A DNA stretch of 22,333 nt, taken from CANHCC01 sp040381555. Its GTDB lineage: Bacteria > Bacteroidota > Bacteroidia > J057 > RFSG01. The DNA is taken from the NCBI GenBank assembly GCA_040381555.1, contig JBEIHC010000041.1, positions 1 to 22,333 of the forward strand. The letters run 5' to 3'. The position numbers were made by a program, and so were the translations under genes. Under the pieces are notes generated by a model. That model was not told where the DNA came from. It ran no database searches and worked only from the letters and a program-made list of their open reading frames with translations. Below, in pieces: positions 1 to 7,554 of this stretch (position 1 is its first letter; each line of letters begins with the position of its first letter).

Positions 1-645
1 GTATTGAGATTTTTAAACGAAATGATATTATTATAATAATTAATCGAAATGATGTATTCGCTTCGCGAATGGGTGCTAGGAGTTTTTTCCCGCAGATTGT
101 ACAGATAGGTAAGGAAAATTGTAGGGTAATCTTGCTCCGCAGATTTTTAATTTAAAGTATAACTTTACCCTTGGTGTATTGGGATTTTTAAACGAAATGA
201 TATTATTATAATAATTAATCGAAATGATGTATTCGCTTTGCGAATGGGTGCTAAGAGTTTTTTCCCGCAGATTGCACAGATAAGTGAGGAAAATTGTAGG
301 ATAATCTTGCTCCGCAGACTTTAAATAGAAGCTTGACTTCAAGTTGTTAGGGATATATAGAATTCAATGGCATAATTAATCGAAATGATGTATTCGCTTT
401 GTGAATGGGTGCTAAGAGTTTTTTCCCGCAGATTGTACAGATAGATAAGGAAAATTGTGGGATAATCTCGCTACGCAGATTTTTGATAGAAGCTTGACTT
501 CAAGTTGTTAGGGATATATAGAATTCAATGGCATAATTAATTGAAATGATGTATTCGCTTCGCGAATGGGTGCTAAAAGTTTTTTTCCGCAGATTGCACA
601 GATAGGTAAGGAAAATTGTAAGGTAATCTTGCTCCGCAGATTTTA
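1..645. repeat. Four-copy tandem repeat array, non-coding
   Basis: Four imperfect copies of a core of about 110 bp start near 38, 213, 374 and 535, so the periods are 175, 161 and 161. Each core begins aattaatcgaaatgatg, carries a short dyad (attcgc-ttc-gcgaat in copies 1 and 4), and holds two direct copies of ccgcagatt about 47 bp apart. The linkers differ: copies 1 and 2 are preceded by a shared 37-bp segment (1-37 and 176-212), while copies 3 and 4 are preceded by another shared linker containing a cttga-ct-tcaag dyad (332-343 and 493-504). Because the left edge of the window coincides with a unit boundary, the array probably continues to the left. Reading frames here simply follow the repeat and look non-coding. 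I see no gene, promoter or tRNA. Confidence 0.9.
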
Positions 646-775
646 AGGGGATTCGGCTATTGGTTTGTATTGAACCTTGGACATTTTGAATAAAAAAACA
701 AACCTATAATTGCCTTGTATAAAATCATCTGCCTTGCTGTGTTTGCTTCGAAAAAAATGAAAAATATAAAAAATA

Positions 776-1004
776 GGCACTACGCCATTTTTTGTGGGTG
801 AAGAGACTTTTAAAAACTAAATAACAGCTCGATGACCTACCTATTTAACACAAGGCAAAAGCACAGGAGCTGTGGCTTGTGGGCCGCGTCCCGCTCCTTC
901 GAGTAGGATTAGGGAGGGGGTAAAGACAGAGTGAGAGCGGGAAATGAGAGCGACGAAAAATACAAATGCAATTAATCATTACCCACAATTAATGGCGTAG
1001 AACC
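776..1004 (-). repeat. Inverted-end intergenic element, copy A (MITE-like)
   Basis: The ends form an inverted repeat: ctacgccattttttgtgggt at the left against the reverse complement of acccacaattaatggcgtag at the right, identical at 18 of 20 bases. Read on the minus strand, the interior aligns with the element at 9797-10014: a shared gggtaatgattaattg, then a tttttcgt-rich part, then a ccccctccctaa pyrimidine tract, then cccacaagccac. There is no open reading frame of useful size. It therefore looks like a non-autonomous or structural intergenic repeat. No target-site duplication is visible at its edges. Bases 646-775, between this and the tandem array, hold nothing I recognise. Confidence 0.75.
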
Positions 1005-1053
1005 AGAAAATAGAATTAAAAAGAGTTGCGAGAATTATCTGTGAAATGTAATT

Positions 1054-1920
1054 CTATTTTGTCTCATAAACATAAAAGCCCCTACCATTTTTGCGACCGA
1101 ACTGTCGGGCATCAACTTTTTTCTGTTGCACTCGACTGGGTCGAAATCTGGTTTCATTAAAAAAAGCTTCGTATAATGATTTTGTCACTTCATGATTTGT
1201 TTCAACCCCGATTAAATCCATTAATCTGAAAGGTCCCATTTTAAAGCCGGTTGCTTCCATAAGGGCATCAATTTCTGTGAAGTCCGCCACCTTTTCTTCA
1301 TAGATTTTCAGGGCTTCCAGATAATAAGGTCGAGCAACACGATTAACAATAAAGCCTGGTTCATCCTTCACATGTACCGGCTTTTTACCCATTTTTACGG
1401 CTACTTCAAAAATAGCCTCCGCTACTTCTGGGTGGGTCATTTCTCCGGCAATCACTTCGACCAATTTCATCAAGGGTGCGGGATTAAAAAAATGCATCCC
1501 GACAATATTTTGGGGTCTTTGAGCTTTAGCGGCTATTCGGGTAATAGGAATGGTTGAGGTATTGGTAGCTAGGATAGTTTCAGTTCCATTTACCGCCTCT
1601 AACTGAGCAATTAAATCCTGTTTGATGGACAAATTTTCCAAAATAGCCTCAACAATTAAATCAGCCTGCACCATTTTGATGTCAGTTGTCAAGGAGATTC
1701 GGCTCAGAATGGCGGCACATTCTTCTTGACTCAACTTTCCTTTTTCGACGGATTTTTCCAAAAAGCTTTGAATTTGTTTCACTGCCTTATCTAATGCCTC
1801 CTGGCTCAGATCATTCAATATTACTTCATAACCGGCAGCTGCTGCCACTTGGGCGATACCATTTCCCATAACTCCTGCGCCAATTACCCCAATTTTTCGA
1901 ATATTTCCTGAATAACTCAT
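1054..1920 (-). CDS. hbd: 3-hydroxybutyryl-CoA dehydrogenase
   Basis: A 288-residue NAD-dependent 3-hydroxyacyl-CoA dehydrogenase, the usual length for the monofunctional type. It oxidises (S)-3-hydroxybutyryl-CoA to acetoacetyl-CoA, or reduces it, in short-chain beta-oxidation or butyryl/hydroxybutyrate metabolism in the cytoplasm. The Rossmann dinucleotide motif GAGVMG is at residues 14-19. The catalytic His is H143 in GMHFFNP with partner E155, and substrate-site residues S122 and N193 (GFIVNR) are present. The C-terminal 3HCDH domain spans about residues 187-284 and ends in the typical GRGFYVYE. I place the start at the ATG at 1920: the open frame continues upstream to 2196, but that part has no family similarity and runs over the ricT start. 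The gene stands alone, divergent from ricT with 123 bp between them, so its pathway partners are not visible here. Confidence 0.93.
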   Translation of the reverse strand: MSYSGNIRKIGVIGAGVMGNGIAQVAAAAGYEVILNDLSQEALDKAVKQIQSFLEKSVEKGKLSQEECAAILSRISLTTDIKMVQADLIVEAILENLSIKQDLIAQLEAVNGTETILATNTSTIPITRIAAKAQRPQNIVGMHFFNPAPLMKLVEVIAGEMTHPEVAEAIFEVAVKMGKKPVHVKDEPGFIVNRVARPYYLEALKIYEEKVADFTEIDALMEATGFKMGPFRLMDLIGVETNHEVTKSLYEAFFNETRFRPSRVQQKKVDARQFGRKNGRGFYVYETK

Positions 1921-1937
1921 ACTGACTGATTTAAGGG

Positions 1938-1945
1938 CAAATATA
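1938..1945 (-). promoter_or_regulatory. Possible Bacteroidota -7 box for hbd
   Basis: On the minus strand this reads TATATTTG, an exact match to the Bacteroidota TAnnTTTG box, 17 bp upstream of the chosen hbd ATG. A TTTG that could act as the -33 element lies at 1972-1975, but the 26-bp spacer is longer than the usual 17-23 bp, so the call is weak. Confidence 0.3.
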
Positions 1946-2043
1946 CTGAAGTGTCGGTATGGAATGTCAGACAAACAGGCGGGAATCGTATTTTGTTTGT
2001 AACTTAGAAGCACTTTTAAACCAGACAAACAGAATTCAAAGAT

Positions 2044-3792
2044 ATGGGATGTGGAACCTGCAGCACAGGAAATGGATGTGGCACTGGCGGATGTAAATCC
2101 GGGGGATGTGCCACGGGAGGATGCAATAAACTGAATACCTTCGATTGGTTCAGTCAGATGCTTCCGCCCGATGTATCGCGGCAGGAAACCTTGCATGAAG
2201 TACGCTTTAAGTCCTCACACAAAGGATTTTACAAAAATGTAAATGGTCTTGATTTACTTACAGGAGACCTGGTAGCTGTAGAAGCGGAAAGAGGATATGA
2301 TGTAGGAACCATTAGTTTGAGTGGGGAACTTACTCGGCTACAGATGCGTAAAAAGAGAGTTTCTGAGGATAAGCTCTTAAAAATCTACCGTAAAGCAACT
2401 CCCGAAGATTTAGAAAAACTTAAAACTGCCCGAAGTCGTGAATTAGATTTACTCCAACGATCTAGAATAATCATTCGTAGGATGAAATTGGAAATGAAGC
2501 TTTCAGAAGTGGAGGTTCAGGGAGATAATACCAAAACAACTTTTTATTATACGGCAGATAGTCGGGTTGATTTCAGGGAACTTATCAAAGTTTTGGCAGA
2601 GGAATTTCGCCTTCGCATTGAAATGAAGCAGATTGGCTTGCGTCAAGAAGCAGGAATATTAGGGGGCATTGGCTCTTGTGGCAGAGAATTATGTTGCTCA
2701 ACCTGGTTGACGGATTTCAAGAATGTATCAACTGCAGCGGCACGGTATCAAAACATCTCGCTGAATCCGATGAAAATATCGGGGCAATGTGGCCGTCTGA
2801 AATGCTGTCTGAATTATGAATTGGAAACCTATATGGATGCGCTGAAGGGCATACCAGAAGTGCATTCTGTAGAAACAGAATTGGGCGTAGCGCGTCTTCA
2901 AAAAACGGACATATTTAAGAAAAAAATGTGGTTTGCTTATGGAGATGGCAGTGATTGGCATGGAGTAGATGTTAGTAGAGTAAAGGAATTAGTAGCTTTA
3001 AATAAAAAGGGCGTTAAGCCTCCTAGTCTTTTATCTTCTGAAGAAATCTTTGCTCAGGAAGAAGAAACGCGTCGTGAAAAAGCAATGGACTTCGTAGATG
3101 TGGTGGGTCAATCTCGTATCAATGAGAGGCCATTAAACACAAATAAAAAGAAGAAAAAGAAAAAATCACCAGGCACAGATGCTGGTTCTACGGAAGGTAA
3201 TCGTCCATCAGCCCCGCGTTCACCGAGACCTGAAAATACTCAGAACAATCGGCCACCTAGGGCAGAAAACGCTACAAATCAAAGACCAGAATCTACTCAA
3301 GGTAATCGTCCATCTAGGCCTGAGAATGCTCCAAACAACAGACCACCAAGGGCAGGAAATCCCCCAAATGCTCAGACACAAAGACCAGCCAAACCTCAGG
3401 GAAATCGTCCGCCAAGGTCCGAAAACCCTCAGAATATAAGAGCACCCCGAACAGAAGAATCTTCAAATTCTCCGGCTCAAAATTCAGAAAACACACAAGG
3501 AAATCGTCCCCCAAGGCAAGATTTCCCTAAATCGAATCGTCCACCCAGACAAGATTCACAATCAGGTAATCGTCCACCGAGGCAGGATGTGCAGGGCAAC
3601 AATCCTAATCCAAGACCTACCCCTGATGCTCAAACAGGTACTCCTCGCCCAAATCAAGCCAGACCTGGAGGCAATCGCCCTCCTAGACAAAACCCGAACC
3701 AGCAGCAGGGTAAACCCAGACCGCCTAGGCAAGAAGGAGAAAACCGGCCATCCCGTAATACAGAAAACCCTCCCGCTAATCCGGAAAGTTGA
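2044..3792 (+). CDS. ricT: RicT/YaaT-type PSP1 protein with disordered tail
   Basis: A 582-residue protein. Residues 45-260 are the PSP1/RicT core, with the diagnostic cysteine clusters GSCGRELCCS (C212, C217, C218) and GQCGRLKCC (C249, C254, C255). In Bacillus RicT is part of a complex that binds Fe-S clusters and affects RNA processing; the role in Bacteroidota is not established. The first 27 residues form a Cys-Gly stretch with cysteines at 3, 6, 12, 17, 22 and 27. From about residue 365 there is a lysine run and then about 210 residues of low-complexity Pro/Arg/Asn/Gln sequence, in which NRPPR occurs seven times and NRPSR twice. The core plus N-terminus has the expected family size, so the tail is an addition and is probably disordered and basic. 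Start: ATG at 2044, directly followed by the Cys-rich motif. The stop overlaps the gldH start. Confidence 0.92.
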   Translation: MGCGTCSTGNGCGTGGCKSGGCATGGCNKLNTFDWFSQMLPPDVSRQETLHEVRFKSSHKGFYKNVNGLDLLTGDLVAVEAERGYDVGTISLSGELTRLQMRKKRVSEDKLLKIYRKATPEDLEKLKTARSRELDLLQRSRIIIRRMKLEMKLSEVEVQGDNTKTTFYYTADSRVDFRELIKVLAEEFRLRIEMKQIGLRQEAGILGGIGSCGRELCCSTWLTDFKNVSTAAARYQNISLNPMKISGQCGRLKCCLNYELETYMDALKGIPEVHSVETELGVARLQKTDIFKKKMWFAYGDGSDWHGVDVSRVKELVALNKKGVKPPSLLSSEEIFAQEEETRREKAMDFVDVVGQSRINERPLNTNKKKKKKKSPGTDAGSTEGNRPSAPRSPRPENTQNNRPPRAENATNQRPESTQGNRPSRPENAPNNRPPRAGNPPNAQTQRPAKPQGNRPPRSENPQNIRAPRTEESSNSPAQNSENTQGNRPPRQDFPKSNRPPRQDSQSGNRPPRQDVQGNNPNPRPTPDAQTGTPRPNQARPGGNRPPRQNPNQQQGKPRPPRQEGENRPSRNTENPPANPES

Positions 3793-4238
3793 TGCGTTTG
3801 ATATTATTGGTTTTATGTATTTGCCTTTGGGCATGCCGGCCTAATTCTTGGTCAGCGCATAAGTCATTTCCTCAAAACATCTGGGCTTATACAGATTCGG
3901 TAATTATCGAACCCTTCATTGAGGACACAAGCTCAACCCATTCTACTGAAATTAAAATAAATCTCAAGGAAAATTATCCTTTCCGAAATCTATTTATTCG
4001 TGAGGTAATCACCACTCCCTCCGATAGTTCATTCATTCGCATTCAGGAATTCCAATTGATGAATGAAGAAGGAGTTTGGATACAAAAGCCAGATATTTTC
4101 GGGAAAATAGAATTTACTCTACCCCTGCTAAGCGGGATTAAATTCCGTGAAAAAGGAACTTGGAGAATCTCCTGCAAGCAATATATGCGCACAGATTCTT
4201 TAGAAGGTGTGGAGGAAGTTAGCTGGATATTAAAATAA
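3792..4238 (+). CDS. gldH: GldH-like gliding motility lipoprotein
   Basis: A 148-residue predicted lipoprotein. The first 15 residues are a hydrophobic signal ending LWAC, with the lipidated cysteine at residue 15; the W at -2 is unusual for a lipobox. The body carries the GldH pattern: NYPFRNLFI, then a LMNEEGVWIQ segment, then F..KGTWRI...QYMRTDSLEGVEEVSW near the C-terminus. GldH is an envelope lipoprotein required for gliding in flavobacteria, and gldH follows a PSP1/ricT gene in many Bacteroidota, so the context agrees. The ATG at 3792 shares one base with the ricT TGA (TGATG), implying translational coupling; an in-frame TTG one codon earlier is less likely. The sequence is divergent, so the family assignment rests on the pattern plus the neighbour. 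Confidence 0.8.
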   Translation: MRLILLVLCICLWACRPNSWSAHKSFPQNIWAYTDSVIIEPFIEDTSSTHSTEIKINLKENYPFRNLFIREVITTPSDSSFIRIQEFQLMNEEGVWIQKPDIFGKIEFTLPLLSGIKFREKGTWRISCKQYMRTDSLEGVEEVSWILK

Positions 4239-4245
4239 TACCATT

Positions 4246-4647
4246 TTGAACTCGGAAAACCAGACCCAATTACTGAACCCTGAAATAAGTAAATGGATTG
4301 AATCTTTGAACCATCCCCAGGAATCTTCCATTCAATGGATCCGAGAAATCATTATGAATTCCGGACATTCTACAGAAGAAAAAATAAAATGGAATAGTCC
4401 CAACTTTACGGTAAATGGTGAAGATAGAATTACACTTAGAATACAGCCCGTCAAACATTTTCAAATCATCCTGCACTTAGGGGCCAAAAAATCGCTTAGG
4501 GATTTATCTACTGAATTCAGCACTTTATCGCCCTTAATTGAATGGAAATCTGGAGACAGAGGAATTATTTCCCTATCAAATAAAAGTGACATTAAAAATA
4601 TAGAGGTAGAACTAAAAAAAATAGTTACAAAATGGCTAACTATATAA
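4246..4647 (+). CDS. DUF1801 domain protein
   Basis: A 133-residue cytoplasmic protein resembling the DUF1801 (YdhG-like) family, an alpha/beta fold of unknown molecular function. Seen here are the family's EEKIKWNSPNF segment (about residues 43-53), HFQIILHLGAKKSL in the centre, and a C-terminal helix. Some relatives are annotated as iron chaperone-like, but nothing in this sequence tests that. The start must be the TTG at 4246, because the only internal ATG (residue 37) would remove the first helix. It begins 7 bp after the gldH stop and so is probably the third gene of the ricT-gldH unit. Confidence 0.75.
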   Translation: MNSENQTQLLNPEISKWIESLNHPQESSIQWIREIIMNSGHSTEEKIKWNSPNFTVNGEDRITLRIQPVKHFQIILHLGAKKSLRDLSTEFSTLSPLIEWKSGDRGIISLSNKSDIKNIEVELKKIVTKWLTI

Positions 4648-4735
4648 TAAATACATTTAGTATTTTCACTCTTGAGCCAATTGGGCATTTAAAAGTTAGG
4701 GGGAATCAAATAAGTGTTGAGTAATAATAAAAAGA

Positions 4736-4778
4736 TTATTGAAGCAAATTCAATAACAAAATACCGCCCTATAATTTG
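4736..4778 (+). promoter_or_regulatory. Palindrome and possible promoter before the aldehyde dehydrogenase
   Basis: TTATTGAA and TTCAATAA (4736-4743 and 4749-4756) form a perfect 8-bp inverted repeat around a 5-base centre. A box reading TATAATTTG follows at 4770-4778, one base longer than the consensus TAnnTTTG, about 40 bp before the ATG. The dyad would sit where a regulator overlapping the -33 region would bind. There is no T-run after it on the plus strand, so a terminator for the upstream genes is less likely. Confidence 0.35.
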
Positions 4779-4817
4779 ACTATTGAAGCATCAACAAGCA
4801 CCTAGAAATTAAGTATT

Positions 4818-6233
4818 ATGAAAGCATATCCTTTTTACCTAGCGGGTACACCTACGCAATCAGAAAATTCAATTTCGGTTCACAATCCAGAAAATGGTAA
4901 TATAATTTATGAAGTAGACACTGCCACTATTGCACAAGCCGAAGAAGCCGTGCAGGCTGCCTGTGTGGGCTTTCAAATAAGTCGCAAACTACCTGTCTGG
5001 AAGCGTGCAGAAGTTCTAAATCGTATTGCCCAAAGACTAGAAGAAAGAAAAGTAGAAATTGCCCAAACAATTTGTTTAGAAGCAGGCAAACCCATTCAAT
5101 ATGCCAGAACCGAAGTTGACCGTGCAATCCAAACTTTCAAGCTAGCCTCAGCCTGGACATGGAACCAACAAGGAGAACTTTTGGATCTGTCACATGCTCC
5201 TGGATTAGAAGGAAAAATGGGATTGGTGAAATACTTTCCGAGTGGGCCCTGTTTACTTATTTCACCTTTCAATTTCCCCTTAAATTTAGTAGCACATAAA
5301 GTAGCGCCAGCAATTGCAACCGGAAATGCATTTGTACTTAAACCAGCGAGCGCTACTCCAAGAACAGCTTTAATTTTGGCTGAGATAATTGCTGAGACAG
5401 AATACCCCAAAGAGGCCTGGTCGGTATTGCCCTGCACGCGTACCGTTGGCCAATACCTTGTTGAACATCCATTGTTTACAATCCTTTCCTTTACGGGAAG
5501 TCCGGAGGTTGGCTGGAAAATGAAAGCGGATGCAGGAAAGAAAAAAGTCATATTAGAATTAGGAGGAGATGCAGCTGTTGTGCTAGACGATACAGCTAAT
5601 TTGGAGGATGCCTTACCCAAAATAATACAGGGAGCCTATGCCTATGCAGGACAAATCTGTATTTCTATTCAGAGAATAATCACCACCAAAGAAATCTATT
5701 CAGAAGTAATTAACAAATTACGGTTGATGATACCGAACACGCCAACTGGTTCCACACTAGATCCAACGATAGTTTGTGGCCCCATGATAGATGAGGCCAA
5801 TACTCAAAGAACCCTAACTTGGATTCAGGAGGCAATTCAATCAGGAGCTCAATTAATATGTGGAGGCACCCAATCAGGCCACAATCTTATATTACCGACA
5901 TTATTGGAGAATATCCCGGCTGGAGTTCAGCTATCCCAAAAAGAGGCATTTGCCCCTGTGGCGGGAATCCAGGTAGCCAATAGTTTTGAAGAAGCAATTG
6001 ACCTTGTCAACCAATCTTCCTTTGGCTTACAAACAGGAATATTCACCCAGAAAGAAAATCGGTTGAAATATGCATTTGAACACCTTGAAGTCGGTGGACT
6101 GATCCACAACAATGCCCCTACCCTAAGAATTGATGCGATGCCCTATGGTGGAGTAAAGGATTCCGGAATGGGAAGAGAAGGGATTGCCTATGCGTGTAAA
6201 GATTTCTGCGAACCTAAAGTAATGGTCTGGTAG
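4818..6233 (+). CDS. NAD(P)-dependent aldehyde dehydrogenase
   Basis: A complete 471-residue ALDH-superfamily enzyme that oxidises an aldehyde to a carboxylic acid in the cytoplasm. Visible are the oxyanion Asn (N152 in PFNFP), the cofactor lysine in FVLKP (K175), FTGS at 225-228, the general base E247 in LELGG, the nucleophile C281 in AGQICISIQR, and the C-terminal GGVKDSGMGREG. The AGQxCIS(V/I)QR context is the form seen in lactaldehyde and phosphonoacetaldehyde dehydrogenases rather than in the classical GQCC-type betaine or retinal enzymes. The substrate cannot be settled from sequence alone. It is transcribed alone, 170 bp after the DUF1801 gene, with a palindrome in its upstream region. 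Confidence 0.92.
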   Translation: MKAYPFYLAGTPTQSENSISVHNPENGNIIYEVDTATIAQAEEAVQAACVGFQISRKLPVWKRAEVLNRIAQRLEERKVEIAQTICLEAGKPIQYARTEVDRAIQTFKLASAWTWNQQGELLDLSHAPGLEGKMGLVKYFPSGPCLLISPFNFPLNLVAHKVAPAIATGNAFVLKPASATPRTALILAEIIAETEYPKEAWSVLPCTRTVGQYLVEHPLFTILSFTGSPEVGWKMKADAGKKKVILELGGDAAVVLDDTANLEDALPKIIQGAYAYAGQICISIQRIITTKEIYSEVINKLRLMIPNTPTGSTLDPTIVCGPMIDEANTQRTLTWIQEAIQSGAQLICGGTQSGHNLILPTLLENIPAGVQLSQKEAFAPVAGIQVANSFEEAIDLVNQSSFGLQTGIFTQKENRLKYAFEHLEVGGLIHNNAPTLRIDAMPYGGVKDSGMGREGIAYACKDFCEPKVMVW

Positions 6234-6375
6234 AGGATAAAAAATCTACACCGATAATTCCTCGTACAAGAGATGGGAACTTATTCTATTTCAAATTAGA
6301 TTATAAAGGGGTTGCTAAAAAAATATATTTACTGTATTGAAAAATTCGCGCCATGTATAATACATTCATTTTTAT

Positions 6376-6638
6376 GGCTCTACGCCATTAACTATGGGTA
6401 ATTAAATCTTAGAAGCACCCGGTATAGTGGTTATAAATATTTTAAAATTAGGCTATACCCTCTCCCTCCCCTCTCCAATGGTGAGGGCTTCAACCCTACT
6501 GGCCACAACAATTGTGTCCAGAATTTCACCAAATAATACGAATTGGAATAATATCGAATTTGGGGATTCCTGAATCATTTGCTATTCCGAAATTTGGAAA
6601 AATGGTCCTATCAAACCCACAAAAAACGGCGTAGAGCC
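6376..6638 (+). repeat. Inverted-end intergenic element, copy C (MITE-like)
   Basis: The left end ggctctacgccat and the right end cggcgtagagcc are inverted repeats with a perfect 11-bp outer part (ggctctacgcc). Next to the left end is a degenerate version of the inner terminal segment, atgggtaatt; the inner right side has acccaca as in copy A. The interior shares the layout of the other two copies, namely a pyrimidine tract accctctccctccc (6458-6471) followed by a small hairpin (6500-6520), but it is clearly more diverged. It fills the gap between the aldehyde dehydrogenase and the TSUP gene; the flanks (6234-6375 and 6639-6742) show nothing else. No reading frame and no obvious target duplication. 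Confidence 0.65.
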
Positions 6639-6742
6639 GTTTAATTAAATACGATTATATAATCTTAGAATATATCGTTCGAGTATCAATTATAAGCTAA
6701 AAATAAATATAATTGTTAACCATATTCTAACCACTGTAAAAG

Positions 6743-6768
6743 AATGCAAGAATATCACCCTTTGCATT
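6743..6768 (-). terminator. Weak hairpin downstream of the TSUP gene
   Basis: AATGCAA (6743-6749) pairs with TTGCATT (6762-6768) around a 12-base loop; on the minus strand it is followed by TTCTTTT. It lies about 20 bp past the TSUP stop codon. The 7-bp AT-rich stem makes this a tentative terminator. Confidence 0.35.
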
Positions 6769-6788
6769 TTTTGCTTTTAATCATCCAA

Positions 6789-7535
6789 TCATGCCACCCA
6801 AACTTGATGAATTAGTTTTACTAATTGCAATAATGACACCAAAGAAATTACCAGTAAAACGATTAATCTAAAAGCATACTGGGAGGTGTAGCCCAAAATC
6901 ATTTTTCCCAACCAAGAGCCCAACAGACTTATTGCAATCAAAAAAGGAATAAGCATGATATGTTCATACTTAAAATAACCATTCAGAATATATACAACAC
7001 TTCTGCTAAAGTCAACCCCTAAATCAATCCAAGCAGAGGTGGCAATAAACACTTGCTTTTCCAAATTAAAGGCAATTAAAGTTAGGCCTCGAATAGCCCC
7101 TCCAGTCCCAATTAATCCTGCCAAAAATCCGGATACAGCACCTCCCGTATATAAATTCTGATTGGTCTGTTTTATTTTAATTCCCGGACTGAACAATAAA
7201 ATTAAAGCCATCAATACCACAACCACACTCATGATTAATTCACCGACTACCTGAGACAACAGATTGGTCAACAAAGCACCAATTAACACCCCAACAACCG
7301 CAGGAATACCTAATTTAATTGCAATATTTTTGTCCAAACCTTCTTTAAACAAATAAATTTTGGAAATATTACTAAAGACATGAAAAACTGCAGTTATGCC
7401 TAGAACTATTTTAAATTCAAAAAACAAAGCAGCAACAGGCACAAATAACAATGAAGATCCAAAACCGGAAACTGTACCTAATACTTCTGCTATTAATGCC
7501 AATCCAATAAATAGAATAAATTCTTCCAATCCCAT
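6789..7535 (-). CDS. TSUP (TauE/SafE) family membrane permease
   Basis: A 248-residue integral inner-membrane protein with about seven to eight hydrophobic segments in two halves. Each half begins with the glycine-rich signature of the TauE/SafE (TSUP) family: GTVSGFGSSLLFVP near the N-terminus (about residues 20-33) and GFLAGLIGTGGAIRG in the middle (about residues 135-149). Family members export or import sulfite, sulfoacetate and other organosulfur or organic anions; the substrate here is unknown. It starts 19 bp after the stop of the alpha/beta hydrolase on the same strand, so the two are probably co-transcribed, but I see no shared chemistry between them. Length is normal for the family. 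Confidence 0.88.
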   Translation of the reverse strand: MGLEEFILFIGLALIAEVLGTVSGFGSSLLFVPVAALFFEFKIVLGITAVFHVFSNISKIYLFKEGLDKNIAIKLGIPAVVGVLIGALLTNLLSQVVGELIMSVVVVLMALILLFSPGIKIKQTNQNLYTGGAVSGFLAGLIGTGGAIRGLTLIAFNLEKQVFIATSAWIDLGVDFSRSVVYILNGYFKYEHIMLIPFLIAISLLGSWLGKMILGYTSQYAFRLIVLLVISLVSLLQLVKLIHQVWVA

Positions 7536-7554
7536 ATTAACTCTCGGAACAAGT

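Noticed and set aside
76..342. Minus-strand 88-codon open frame in the tandem array
   Set aside because: It is a translation of repeat units; the product itself is a repeat of the same peptide, has no family features, and the other units interrupt the frame.
1921..2196. N-terminal extension of the 3-hydroxybutyryl-CoA dehydrogenase to an upstream start
   Set aside because: The extension runs antisense over the ricT start, has no family similarity, and the enzyme is full length from the ATG at 1920.
3179..3844. Several open frames on both strands over the ricT tail
   Set aside because: The low-complexity, repetitive tail leaves alternative frames open by chance; the ricT frame has the family domain and continues through.
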